Assembly (NCBI GenBank): GCA_963576475.1
Contig: OY754975.1
Span: 23,716,654 to 23,780,653 of the forward strand
Source of the DNA: Molanna angustata
Taxonomy: Eukaryota > Arthropoda > Insecta > Trichoptera > Molannidae
Reading direction: 5' to 3'
Length of the DNA stretch: 64,000 nucleotides
How positions within the stretch are numbered: the first letter of the stretch is position 1; each line of letters opens with the position of its first letter. Of the stretch, positions 23,260 through 34,298 are shown piece by piece. The notes under the pieces were generated by a model that saw only the letters and a list, made by a program, of their open reading frames with translations, had not been told where the DNA came from and did not search any database. Both the position numbers and the translations under genes were made by a program.

Positions 23260-23891
23260 TACTTAAAACACGGAATGCCAAGTAGGTACTATGACAATAT
23301 TTATTTAAAAAGCATCCAAAAACAAGCTCCCACAATCTGGAGACTCTGTATCTGCACCAACATTTATACAGTTTAATTCCGATAATTCGAATCACAAAAA
23401 AAATAATTAATAGGGAATATCACAAATAAAAAAAATAAAGTATAGTGAGAATATGTATAAAAATACCTAAAATCTGGCGTTCGGTACTCTATGTCTCCCT
23501 GTCCAGAATAACGGCATAATGAAACATTACTTACGTATATTATAAAAATACGATTTTTTAAAAATTAATACATATTTTAGATTTCTATGGAATCGGATAA
23601 TATCTATTGATTTTCTTTGCCAGCGTGTATTTTCTTTCAACGAATTATACTTAGTAGGTATATTATGAAAAACATAATAAGCAACATTATGTATAGTCGT
23701 ATTTTCTCGTTATTGCTGATTGCTTCACGAAAATTCATTAACTCAACATGTTAACTAAATCAATATATGAGATTAGTTAGGAAAATATTTGGTACAAGAG
23801 TATACGTAAATAGATTAAATTGCGCGTATCCGAGTGAATATTTTTTGTACCGTGGTATAAATGTAAAGATATCTTGGCTGACGGTCTCATC
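23260..23891. other. Intergenic upstream of the tRNA gene
   Basis: No coding signal. AT-rich, with no TATA arrangement I would assign to the tRNA, which has internal promoters. Confidence 0.45.
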
Positions 23892-23973
23892 GGTAGCGTG
23901 GCCGAGCGGTCTAAGGCGCTGGTTTAAGGCACCAGTCTCTTCGGAGGCGTGGGTTCGAATCCCACCGCTGCCA
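23892..23973 (+). tRNA. tRNA-Leu (anticodon AAG)
   Basis: An 82-nt class II tRNA. Acceptor GGTAGCG pairs with CGCTGCC (one T-G wobble), with discriminator A at 23,973. The D region is GGCCGAGCGGTCTAAGG. The anticodon stem CTGGT/ACCAG encloses the loop TTAAGGC, giving anticodon AAG (reads CUU; A34 would become inosine). The long variable arm TCTCTTCGGAGG is typical of Leu, and the T arm is GTGGG-TTCGAAT-CCCAC. A box TGGCCGAGCGG and B box GGTTCGAATCC are intact. TTTTTTTT at about 23,977 supplies Pol III termination. CCA is not encoded, as in eukaryotes. No intron. No repeat body or target duplication flanks it, unlike the SINE heads here. Confidence 0.93.
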
Positions 23974-24159
23974 AGATTTTTTTTTATATATTCTCCTATC
24001 CATTTTAAAATTAATTTTAATATTTTCCTAAATGTTCAAAATTGTTTCGAGATTATTAACATCAAATATTTAAACAAAATAAAATCAAAGTGTGTTTATC
24101 ATAGACAGCGAAAGATTACGTCTATATATATATATATATGAATTCATCCGACCAAATTT

Positions 24160-24790
24160 TAAAAATGGCCTAACGATTTTGAAAACTTATTAGTTCAATT
24201 GTTATTGAAAACATATTTACAATATACCGCAACACAATTACGAGACGACACGCAGGAATTTTCTCATGACTCCAAAGACAAACACGACATTCGGACAAAG
24301 ACATTACTATTATTTTGCTCCAAAACTTTTTAATAAGATAAAAAGTGAAATAACGGACATACAGTTGATGAATAATTTGAAACACAAGAAAACAATAGAA
24401 ACATGGATTAGCAACAAGGGCATTATATACTGCGGAAACATGATCAAGCTACAATAGTTTATATTTTATTTTTATAATAGGTATATTTTATAACAAGTTT
24501 TAGTTAAATACAAGTTTAATATTTTTCTGTCAGATATAACGCAAAAAAAAAAAAATTCTGCCACCTCGGTACAGGCTCAGCCTAGTGAGGTGGTATATAC
24601 CAAATAATCCTATAAAAAAAAATTTTCATATAACTTATTTAAATTGTACTTTTTTGTAATATTTTTATTGATTGTATATTGTTATATTTTGTTTGGTTTT
24701 AATAATAATAAAAAAAATATATATTGTATTTTGTATTTATATTAATAATTGTATTTTTTTTATTTGGAAATAAAAAAAATATAATAAAAT
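24160..24790 (+). pseudogene. Jockey/CR1-type LINE 3' end
   Basis: The frame at 24,266-24,457 contains FGQRHYYYFAPKLFNKI and a LKHKKTIETWI segment, matching the C-terminus of jockey/CR1-like reverse transcriptases ('FG.RS....P.L.N.LP...K..LK.WL'). The stop at 24,455 is followed by a 3'UTR with the imperfect hairpin CCACCTCGG...CTAGTGAGGTGG and a long AT-rich tail ending near AATAAAATAAAC. Most of the element is missing. Confidence 0.75.
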
Positions 24791-24940
24791 AAACTACCTA
24801 CAAAAGCACCATTGAAAAGAATTAAATTTTCTATCTTTTACTGTAAATTTTTTTCTGTGTGGCCCAAAAAATAACATTAGTTTTTATTATATTAAGAAGT
24901 TATGAATGTTCTCATTTTGACCAGCGACTGCTAGATGTAA

Positions 24941-25013
24941 TAATAGTAATAATAATAAACACTTCCTTGCACCCTGCGAAAGTGGCTAGTTTATTGACAT
25001 ATGGCAACTAACC
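24941..25013 (-). mobile_element. SINE family A, 3' fragment
   Basis: Reverse of the SINE end: AATAATAATAAACACTTCCT, TGCACCCTGCG and ATATGGCAACTAACCAGG correspond to the tail and body of the copies at 46,952 and 60,222. The head is missing and it joins an FB fragment at 25,014. Confidence 0.7.
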
Positions 25014-25170
25014 AGGTCGTAAGCCCTGTAGGTGCCTTGATTTCCCGGTTCTCCTACAATAAATATTCCAACTTCGTCTCTATTGAGATAATTAAAAATC
25101 TGTTAAAAAAAATCTTTGACTCCCGACAGGGAAAAAAAATCCAATGTTTGCGCATATGCAATAATAAAAA
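25014..25170. mobile_element. FB-family fragment
   Basis: GTCGTAAGCCCTGTAGGTGC, CCTACAATAAATATTCCAAC and ACTCCCGACAGGG, then AATCCAATGTTTGCGCATAT, match the family at 925, 37,627 and 45,772. Confidence 0.65.
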
Positions 25171-25293
25171 TATATTCGCTTACTTTAATTATTTGATTAA
25201 AAAAAATATTTTTATATTTCTTGTTTAAACTAGATGTAGGTACTAATTTTTATATGTTTTGACATAAATAAATGTTACTACTACTAGTAATTA

Positions 25294-25820
25294 CTTTTGC
25301 TCCTCACTAACCAGAAGGGTAACTCAAAGTAGGGAGTTATGATTTCGAAATTTTAAGCTATTTTTTTATTGCAGATTATCAACTAATATCACGCTGAGAT
25401 TGTATTCTGAAAGTTTCATCATAATGTATCTGTGTGTGTGTACTATGTACTGTGTGTTGTGTACTATGTACGGCGTATTAATTTTACTTTATCGATTACA
25501 GACTAAAGTGCTCATTCGATTCTTTTCAAATTTTGCAAATATGTATATCTAATACTCCCTTAGACCCCATTAGATTTTGAAGGATACGTGAATAGTGCAT
25601 TTCAATTCTTTTAACTGTCAAATATTTCAATGTGACCCCAAGCTCAGGAAACTTCAAATTTGAAATTTTTATTTTTAAATTGGTAAAAAGGCTCATCACT
25701 TTCATAAAATGGCATCGAAAAATTTAACAAACTCATATTATGAAAATGCTGAATATTTTCCGTACAAAATTTGAATACTTGTTAGTGAGGTGTTTAGCGT
25801 TGGCCACAACCCACTCGTTT
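25294..25820 (+). mobile_element. HINE-like element, copy d (compact, uninterrupted)
   Basis: About 527 bp from CTTTTGCTCCTCACTAAC to GCCACAACCCACTCGTTT. Subterminal inverted repeats CCTCACTAAC (25,302-25,311) and GTTAGTGAGG (about 25,772-25,781). A hairpin partner GGGAGT lies at about 25,337. No tandem array. This is the simplest version and the best reference for the family. A second end-like piece, TTTTGGCCACAACCCACT (25,873-25,890), follows 50 bp later, so another copy's terminus sits alongside. Confidence 0.7.
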
Positions 25821-25921
25821 TTATTGTGAAAGCGTAACTTGATTTTTGTAGTGGAGGGTTTAATTTTGGCCACAACCCACTATTTTATCAACCAAACTCC
25901 CTCTTCCTAATGTCAGGTTTG

Positions 25922-26103
25922 TCATGGTAAATCGGTTAGCGCGCTGGGCTAGTAATCCAGTGGTTGCGAGTTCGAATCCTGCCTCGAACGATTTCGTTCA
26001 CCTTTATAGCACAAGCATTTATGCTTATTTTAGGGAATGTAGAAAGATGTATATGTACTTGTTTAACAAGGACATATTCATTTTTGTTAAAAAAAATGTC
26101 CGG
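25922..26103 (+). mobile_element. tRNA-derived SINE, family C, plus-strand copy
   Basis: Head CGGTTAGCGCGCTGGGCTAG with the tRNA-Thr-like anticodon loop, B box GAGTTCGAATCC, then body TTCGTTCACCTTTATAGCAC and GTATATGTACTTGTTTAACA. It joins directly to a LINE tail at 26,105. Confidence 0.8.
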
Positions 26104-26104
26104 A

Positions 26105-26590
26105 CCAAACTTCGGATCACATTTTTTGGGAGTGTTCCCACCCAACTGTGTCATCTTACAGATCGGAGCTCCTCGTTGCTGTCCGTGGGCCTCTTCAAGG
26201 TCCCATTGGACATGCGGACTTAGTGATCTCGAAGAACAATTATAAAGCCTTCAAACGATTATGCCACAGATACGGTGCCTTATTATTCGAAGATTCTCAC
26301 TGACTTGCTTGTTTCCAGAGATCTTGGTCACTTCTCTGATGCCCTATATATATGGATCTGAAGTCGCCGACAGTCCGCAGGTGTGAATCTCAATTCGCAC
26401 TTGTTGATTGTTCTTTTACCATGGTGCCGAGATTGCTAATCTAGAGGGCTCCATGAGCTACTCTTCGTGCCATGCATTGTTTTTTTTTTTGTTCATTCTA
26501 GCGTTCTGCGAAGGAGCAATTGACAGTCCCCATATGCGGAGCGGGTGGTGGTGGAAGTACCGAAAAAACAAAAAGAGTAGTAAGAGTTGA
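26105..26590 (+). pseudogene. R1/jockey-type LINE C-terminus and 3'UTR
   Basis: The frame in 26,190-26,300 reads HADLVISKNNYKAFKRLCHR, then YGALLFEDSH and a stop. The same peptide pattern occurs at 54,060-54,125 and (less exactly) 53,715-53,800. The shared 3'UTR has GATCTGAAGTCGCCGACAGT, GCCGAGATTGCTAATCTAGA, GGGCTCCATGAGCTA and CGGGTGGTGGTGGAAGTA. This is a LINE family with at least three 3' ends in the window. Confidence 0.75.
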
Positions 26591-27316
26591 AATACACATT
26601 TAAGCGCAACAAAAAAAAGTAAAATATATTATAGTATGTCGTATTTTTTATAAACACGCGATTAAGTTTAATGAATGTGTATGTTGTATGTGTATGAGAG
26701 CGATGATGGGTCAAAAGTAAATATTTTCTTGTTAAACGAAGGTATAAAAGTTAAAATTACGTTTGTTTCACATTGTGGTGCGTAATCTGGAGCTTCAGGG
26801 CTGTCGCAGCAATAAAATTTCCACGTGTTATCATTAAAAACCGGCAAATCCTACAAATTCCTCGGTTTCGGTCCGACCTCACCCCACCCCTGGGACAGCT
26901 GGAAGCGGTTAGCGGTTTCCTACTTCGAAAGTGGACACCCATTGAAGGACACCAAGTGACCGTTGTTGAGGAATAATAATATTAAACAATTATTTTGTTA
27001 AATTTATTTAATCTTGGAGGCTTTAAAGTCTTTTTTAATTTATCTGTCGACGAGAGTATTTTTTGATTACACTAATTATCATGCCTTTTTATATCAAATA
27101 AAAAAAAATAGTCATATTGCATAGTAAATAGTCACCTTCAGTGAATTTAATTTACAATATTTGTGCATTTGTTCATTGCACAATGAAATAAATATTAAAA
27201 ACGCTGTTTTTTATACCTATCCAGTAAAAAAGGCCTTATATGAAAAAGTGTTAATTTTTTATATTGGAATTCTACGTAGCCGAGAAATAAATATTTATCG
27301 AAATAACATTATTTAT
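26591..27316. other. Intergenic; G+C-rich segment at 26,780-26,960 unexplained
   Basis: The segment around CGGCAAATCCTACAAATTCC and CAGCTGGAAGCGGTTAGCG stands out in composition and is open for 67 codons on plus, but I recognise no family. It may be an old transposon piece. Confidence 0.4.
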
Positions 27317-27320
27317 TTAA

Positions 27321-27976
27321 GGGGGGGACTGCTGCCAACGTACCTATTTTTCAATTTGATATACCATCATTATTTATTATCAAATCTAGATTATTAATTT
27401 AGATAGTTTGGGTACCTATTAATAAAGAAAAATATGTCTTTACTTTTTGATAATGTTCTTGTAGAAAAATAATGGCATACCCCGATTTTCAACGTTCATC
27501 TTATATTTTTAGTAATATATAAGGCGTAGTTCAACATATTTTTTTTAAATTAAAGAAGACAAAAATATCAAGAAAAATATGATGTGACGTTGCATTAATG
27601 ATTCAGGTTTAGTAAATAAACCTAAAAAAACATTTATATTCCATTCAGCGCCATTGCGAAATAAAAGTTTTCTTTGGTTTGGTTTATAGCATTATACTTA
27701 ACCTGATGAATTAATGCAACGTCACATTATATTTGTCTAGATGTTTTGCTATATACCTTATAGTGTTTTAGAAATTTAATATAAATGTCAGAAATCGGGG
27801 TATTCTTATTATTTTCCTACAAGAATATATACAGAACATAATTAATAAGTTAAGGTATATTTTTCATTATTAATATCCAAACTAACTAGGCTATTTTTTT
27901 CAAAATGATTGGTTTTGTAGTAGGTAATGATGCAAATTCAAATTGAAAAAAAGGTACGTTGGCTGCAGTCGCCCTC
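27321..27976. mobile_element. TTAA-flanked foldback MITE, copy 1
   Basis: 656 bp between TTAA at 27,317-27,320 and 27,977-27,980. The ends GGGGGGGACTGCTGCCAACG and (inverted) GAGGGCGACTGCAGCCAACG continue into ACGTACCT...TTCAATTTGA on both sides. Symmetry extends inward: CAACGTTCATCTTA near the left, and GACGTTGCATTAAT with its inverse ATTAATGCAACGTC about the centre. The TTAA duplication suggests mobilisation by a piggyBac-type transposase. Non-coding. The second copy is at 44,456. Confidence 0.85.
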
Positions 27977-28699
27977 TTAAGAAAAACTATTTTTCATTTT
28001 TGTATTGCTTCTTGGGTAACAAACAGGTATTTATCCTAATTTTATGCAGACCTTTTGGCTCTTTTTACTCTCCACACTATGGAATAGGGGAGAGTCATGA
28101 TTTCGCAAAATTTAAGCGTATTTTTTTTACATCAATTTCTCAATGGGTATCATGTAGAGAATGCACACTATGAGTTTCGTCGTGATGTGTTTGTGTGTAT
28201 GGCGTATACGCCGTACGCCGTAGCATTTATCTTTTTTGTGTCCTCTCTACAGCCCAAACTATAAGTCTGATCGACTTCATATTAACATCATATGTGTAAA
28301 GTGCAAAGACCTAGAGCTGATTAGTTTTCCATAGGCAACTTTTGATTTCTTCTCTATGAATTCATCATTTACGTTGTTTTTTTTTTGTGTCCTCTCTGCA
28401 GCCCAAACTATAAGTCCGATTGACTTCATATTGATATCACATGTGTTAAGTCCATAAACTTAGAGCTGATTAGTTTTCCATAGACAACGGTTCATTTTTT
28501 CCCAATGTTTCTTTATGATTTCATCTATTAAAACTGAAAAAATGCTCTCACGACCTGGAAATTAGAGATATTTTAATTTGGTTTCAACTATTTATACAAC
28601 ACCAAGAATCTTCATAAAATTGTATTCAAAGTTGGTCAATGTTAAAAGAAAAATATTCAACGGTTTCAAAAATTATATTTTATTTAATGGATATTTGTA

Positions 28700-30600
28700 T
28701 GAAACTTATATGTAACAAGAGAATTTTTTTATATTTGGCAATGTTCAGTTCATTGATTTCATATTGATATAAGAATATTAATAGCTTGAACTTAGAACTG
28801 ATTAGCTTTTCATAGATATCATAAAATTTCTTCATATGATATCACGTGTCAACATTGTCAAAATGCTCTAACGCTCTTTGAAACAAAATTTATCTGCTTT
28901 TTTTAAAATATTTCATACAACATAAGCAGTCTTCACTATACTGCATTAATAGTTTGTCTATCTTAACATAAAAATACACTATCGGAAGAAAATTTATATT
29001 CCTGATAGTAACATTTAGTATGAATAAAAATGTAATTAGATAAATTTCTATGTATGAACACGTTCAGTAATTTGATTTCATGTTATAATGTAAAGAGCTT
29101 GAACATAGAACTGATTAGCTTTCCATAAATAACAAAAAAAATCTTCATATGATATCACCTGTCAAAATTTGGAAAATGCTCTCGATTTCTTTAGAACAAA
29201 ATTTATCTGCTTTTTTTAAAATATTTCATACAACATAAGCATTCTTCACTATACTACATTAATAGTTTGTTTATCTTAACATAAAAATATACTATCGGAA
29301 GAAAATTTATATTCCTGATAGTAACATTTAGTATGAATAAAAATGTAATTAGATAAATTTCTATGTATGGAAACGTTCAGTAATTTGATTTCATGTTATA
29401 ATGTAAAGAGCTTGAACATAGAACTGATTAGCTTTCCATAAATAACAATAAAATTCTTCATATGATATCACCTGTCAAAATTTGGACAATGCTCTCGCGT
29501 TCTTTAAAACAAAATTTATCTGCTTTTTTTAAAATATTTCATACAACATAAGCATTCTTCACTATACTGCATTAATAGTTTGTCTATCTAAACATAAAAA
29601 TATACTATCGGAAGAAAATTTATATTCCTGATAGTAACATTTAGTATGAATAAAAATGTAATTAGATAAATTTCTATGTATGGAAACGTTCAGTAATTTG
29701 ATTTCATGTTATAATGTAAAGAGCTTGAACATAGAACTGATTAGCTTTCCATAAATAACAAAAAAATCTTCATATGATATCACGTGTCAAAATTTTGAAA
29801 ATGCTCTCGCGTTCTTTAAATCAAAATTTATCTGCTTTTATTAAAATATTTCATACAACATAAGCATTCTTCACTATACTGCATTAATAGTTTGTTTATC
29901 TTAACATAAAAATATACTATCGGAAGAAAATTTATATTCCTGGTAGTAACATTTAGTATGAATAAAAATGTAATTAGATAAATTTCTATGTATGGAAAAG
30001 TTCAGTAATTTGATTTCATGTTATAATGTAAAGAGCTTGAACATAGAACTGATTAGCTTTCCATAAATAACAAAAAAATTCTTCATATGATATCACCTGT
30101 CAAAATTTGGAAAATACTCTTGCGTTCTTTAAAACAAAATTTATCTGCTTTTTTAAAAATATTTCATACAACATAAGCATTCTTCACTATACTGCATTAA
30201 TAGTTTGTCTATCTTAACATAAAAATATACTATCGGAAGAAAATTTATATTCCTGATAGTAACATTTAGTATGAATAAAAATGTAATTAGATAAATTTCT
30301 ATGTATGGAAAAGTTCAGTAATTTGATTTCATGTTATAATGTAAAGAGCTTGAACATAGAACTGATTAGCTTTCCATAAATAACAAAAAATTTCTTCATA
30401 TGATATCACGTGTCAAAATTTTGAAAATGCTCTCGCGTTCTTTAAAACAAAATTTATCTGCTTTTTTTATAATATTTCATACAACATAAGCATTCTTCAC
30501 TATACGGCATTAATAGTTTAATGCCGTATAGTGAAGAAGATCTTAACATGAAAATATACTATCGTTAGAAAATTTATATTCCTGGTAGTAAAATTTAGAA
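28700..30600 (+). repeat. 313-bp tandem array, about 6 units
   Basis: The landmark TTCAGTAATTTGATTTCATG falls near 29,063, 29,376, 29,689, 30,000 and 30,312: a steady 311-313-bp period, after a diverged first unit at about 28,749. The units carry their own variants (ATCACCTGTCAAAATTTGG in several), so this array evolved separately from the one at 20.7-23.2 kb. The final unit contains the snap-back palindrome at 30,493. Confidence 0.95.
30493..30538. repeat. Perfect 21-bp-arm palindrome in last repeat unit
   Basis: Arms 30,493-30,513 and 30,518-30,538 are exact inverse copies around TAGT. Other units read CATTAATAGTTTGTCTATC here. This one has an extra segment that inverts its own upstream sequence, including the unit-specific CGGCATT variant (elsewhere CTGCATT). 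Confidence 0.95.
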
Positions 30601-30689
30601 TGAATAAAATATTTCATTGTCAATATTTGTGGTGTGGAGAGTTTAGTGTTGGCCACAACCCACTCGTTTAAGAGGTGTGCCCCTCCTGA

Positions 30690-30895
30690 GAAGTGGATTC
30701 CCAGCTATCCCTCTACCTTTTAGGCGGTCTACCGCGAGGACGGTAATAATGTGAGGTTGAGGATATCATCAGATGGAGTAGGCAGCGGAGAAGGTACTGG
30801 TATGGTCACGTCCATAAGATGGACAGCACCATACTTGCACATATCGTGCTGCACAATCAGCCTCACGGAACCCACCATTGCAGAAGACCACCTGA
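30690..30895 (+). pseudogene. LINE RT-tail fossil
   Basis: A frame with 'RRYWYGHVHKMDST', like the 'RW.GHV.RM' motif of RTE-type reverse transcriptase C-termini, followed by degraded sequence to GAAGACCACCTGACAGG. It is joined to a SINE D copy. Confidence 0.5.
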
Positions 30896-31048
30896 CAGGT
30901 ACTATGTTAAATATTTACTAAATTCGCACCCAATAACAAGTTGACACATTCAGGAGACTAACGAGGTTGATCGACTTGATCTAGGCTAAAAATATTACTT
31001 AAAACTCTGCCTCCACCGGGGGTCGATCCCGGGACCTTTAGTATTTAT
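30896..31048 (-). mobile_element. tRNA-derived SINE, family D
   Basis: Minus-strand B-box region GGGATCGACCCC (diverged), then GGTGGAGGCAGAG, a CTCCTGAATGTGTCAACTTG block and TTATTGGGTGCGAATTTAG, matching 62,336-62,525 and 51,670-51,792. Partly degraded head. Confidence 0.65.
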
Positions 31049-31329
31049 GATTAATTGAAAATTACAATTTAAATTCAGCAAAAAATAAACAAAATGAAGG
31101 AAACATAAAACAACATGTATGTACGTACAAAAAAATAAAAGAAAAGAACTGATCACACACATAATATGAGAACCAATCGAAACAATCAAAATTGATCAAC
31201 ATGAACGAACGAACGCAAAAAATAAACAAACCAACGATGATTTGTAATATATCTGCATCTATCTGCATATTGAAATTATGAATAAAATTGAAAGAAGTAT
31301 TGGAAGAAGGTCGAATGAATGTTGAATGT

Positions 31330-32035
31330 ATGAATGTCGAATCACATGTTTTATTAAAAGTTTTCTATATTATCTCAAAAACGACGAATTTGACATAGTT
31401 CTATCATGGGTCCCTGGACATCTTGGGATTGAGGGCAATGAAAAGGCTGATGAACTTGCGAAATTGGGAACAACTTCGGTCACAATTCCAGATAACTTTA
31501 TAATCCCAATCTCAGATCTTTTACCCCGCCTTAAATCAAATATGCTTTTCAAATGGGATGAAAATTGGTACAAAATATAAGGGTACTTATCATGCAGGTA
31601 TCCAACAAAAAAATTCCTCTAAACCATAGTTATATAATAGAAACATATCTAAACGATTAATATCATGTATTTCTAGAATGAGAATTGGCCATTGTTCAAT
31701 TGCCTCCCATCTGTATAGAATTAGAGTTCTAAATAGCCCACTTTGCCAGTGTGGTGATGAGGATGAGACAATTATTGATCATGTATTTTTTAACTCTAAA
31801 AATAATTCCGCCTTCAAAAATATATACAAACAATTAATTAAAATCACTCACCAATCTCCACTTAATATCCAACATCTATTTTATCTTAATAATTCACGTG
31901 TACTGTCCGTTATTTCAAAAATTCCTTTCATTGAATGACATAAATTTATAATAAAATTAACTTTTCTCCTCTGACATGAAATAATTGGCACATAGCACTC
32001 TTTACAGGGTGAAGTGCCTTAAACTAAAAAAAAGG
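31330..32035 (+). pseudogene. LINE RNase H and C-terminal zinc cluster
   Basis: The frame at 31,326-31,580 has the RNase H signature VLSWVPGHLGIEGNEKADEL, the C-terminal half of the RNase H fold of I/R1/jockey-group LINEs. After a frameshift with stops, the frame at 31,678-31,938 has C-Q-C-G-D-E-D-E-T-I-x-D-H-V-F-F, the C..C...H zinc-like cluster that usually follows. It ends with a short UTR (GGGTGAAGTGCC) and an A-run. The reverse transcriptase and endonuclease parts are missing. Confidence 0.85.
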
Positions 32036-32439
32036 GTCAAATGATATTATATATGTACATTCAATACGGGTCATTTGGATATTGATTTCATATCCAATAC
32101 GTGCGGGTGTGTATTATAAAAAGAATCACGATACATGCATATATCCCCTCACACACATGTCAAATAACAAAGTAGTGAAGCAAAAAAATGTACTGGTATG
32201 TATTTACAAGTATGCGTCAAATAAATACAAAAAATTAAAATATATTAAAATAAACTTCGTCTTTTTTATTTAATATATTTGCTAAATTTAATCAAAAAAT
32301 AAACATTCATATTGTATGCTCCACTTCAAGTAAATATAAATGTTTCATTATATTTCATTTCTCTGTATATGCAATCTTATGACATTTTGAAACATCATTA
32401 TTTATGACCATCCTAAAGTGACTGAGGTAAGATACCATG
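32036..32439. other. A+T-rich stretch, nothing recognised
   Basis: About 400 bp with no coding or RNA signal. Confidence 0.45.
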
Positions 32440-32990
32440 GTTGGCTGAATTCACGAAAGCTTCAACATAAACGGTAAACAGTCACAATATTCATGCGCTA
32501 TAGTTGAAATTAAATTCTTTGCCTCACTCAGATACCTACATGTATTAACCTTCATCGTCCAATACAACAACACAGACCACACATAACATTTTATCATCCT
32601 CTGTCTTTGGTCCTTATTGAACTTTTCCTTACAGTATAAGGATCTCATTTTATTAAAGGCAGATCTTGCTACCTCAATTCTGCACCTGCTCTCCATATCT
32701 GGGTCAAGGCTCTCCGAAAGAATACTGCCAAGGTACTTAAATTTATCCACCTATTCTATAGTCTTGTCATTTTATTGTAAGAAAGAACCAGGATATTCAC
32801 GTTGACCAAATGTTATCCACTTTGTTTTGGCTACATTTGTTTGGCTACATCCACTTTGTTTTGGCTACAAAAAGGCCCAATTGTTCACCAAATACATTGA
32901 GATTGTTTGGCAGCTCCCGGAGATCAGAAATATAGTCCGCCAGTATTACAGTATCATCGGCGGACCTGAGAACTCCATAATCACATAGAA
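32440..32990 (-). pseudogene. RTE-type LINE reverse transcriptase fragment
   Basis: Minus strand: the frame near 32,965-32,935 gives SADDTVILADY, the A-D-D catalytic box of reverse transcriptase with its Tyr replaced by Ser. Then GLFVAKTK, FKYLGSILSESLDPDME near 32,745, RSAFNKMRSLY and KCYVWSVLLYWTMKVN near 32,590. These are successive palm and thumb blocks of RTE reverse transcriptases. A short TAGCCAAACAAATG-type duplication and stops near 32,860 break the frame. No endonuclease domain. Confidence 0.85.
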
Positions 32991-34296
32991 TTTGAATTAA
33001 ATTATATATAATTATATGTTTTATAAAATAAAAAAGAACGATTTTTTTTTAAATAATTCTACATAATATTTATGTTTGTTATTTTAACTTCTTCCATTTC
33101 CTTCTCTTGACAATTCAATAAAAAATTATTGTTCAAATGGCTGTGTCAATGCTTTTTGGTTGAACTCATTACAAGTAGGTTCCTACTATGGCAAATATTA
33201 ATTTAACACGCACCCAATGAAAGCTTCTAGAATGTATTATTATATTTTCTTTTTTCTCTATTGGCTATATTTTATTTTCCTTTCTTAGGTTTTCGTTTGT
33301 TTATTAAAAGTATGCCAAAATCATTGCAATATATTAAAATTCATTATGTTAACACAACCCTTCTTCAAATTACTATATTCATATCATGATTCCTTGTCGT
33401 ACCAAACATCGTCTTGTGACATAACCTTTTGGACGTTGTGATGTGTTATTCAATGTTAAAACATAAGCGTTTTTTTAAATAAATCATTGTAAATTCACAT
33501 TAAATTATAAAAATTCAAATGCGCTATTCAATCAAAATTATGGCTGTGATATAAAGAAATCTAATTTAACTTAGAGTAATCAAGTCATCGGATCCATTAT
33601 TCATTGCATAATATGTAAGTTATAATTGTTAAATTTTCGGTGATCTAATGGTAAGAAAATTAAAGTAAAAGGAAATTATGTGGTCGTTACAAGTAATAAC
33701 ACAACAAAATGAGTGAGTTTTGAGATTGATTGTTTGAGATGAAGTAAGTAATTTAAAGTAAAAGATAATTATGTGGTTTTTACAAGTAATATCACATTTG
33801 TTTTATATCACAATAAAATGAGTGATTTTTGAGATGAATAAATATTGAGAAACAGTGTCGAAAAGTTTTCCAAATAATACATCCCATACATTTGTTGGTA
33901 CCTTTATGTCTTCCCTTTAACACAGTAATGACCTATGTCGCTTTCGTTTTCTATTTCGTTTTAGGTGAAAATATTCTAAGCCTCTCATCCCCTCCGACCC
34001 GTGCCATCACAATCACCTTTGCTTCGGTAAATGTTTTGAATATGTTTTGAACGACTTGTGTATGTGTACAGACATGACTTTAATCGTAGAATACAATTTT
34101 GTTTTGCCCCGAGACTCCAGGCACAAAAGTACCTTCCAACGTATAATAGACTTTCCCATTTTACTTGGCAATGACAGAAATTTTCATGTTTGGTGTTTGT
34201 TTTTAGAGTAATACCGCTTTTATTATTGTTTCTAGTTGAAAACCCGTTATTACCTGGCGCATTTATTTATTTTATTTAATACAAAGTTTTAATTCT
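32991..34296. other. Intergenic with a small SINE D fragment and a tandem duplication
   Basis: At 33,176-33,222 TTAATTTAACACGCACCCAA is the 3' end of SINE family D. At about 33,651-33,845 a roughly 110-bp imperfect tandem duplication contains AATTATGTGGTCGTTACAAG / AATTATGTGGTTTTTACAAG. Nothing else recognised. Confidence 0.55.
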
Positions 34297-34298
34297 TA

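Larger units (their letters stand above)
28062..30669 (+). mobile_element. HINE-like satellite-carrying element, copy e
   Basis: The first ~690 bp are almost identical to copy c, including TTTTTACTCTCCACACTATG and the duplicated CAGCCCAAACTATAAG leader repeat. The last ~130 bp (GTGGTGTGGAGAGTTTAGTG...CCCACTCGTTT) are also the same, with the same subterminal repeats. The length difference (2.6 against 3.2 kb) comes from fewer 313-bp units. High identity over leader and end implies recent duplication or conversion. Confidence 0.75.

Noticed and set aside
25930..25990. SINE tRNA heads as tRNA genes
   Set aside because: Each continues into a repeated body with no terminator, and the acceptor strands do not pair properly.
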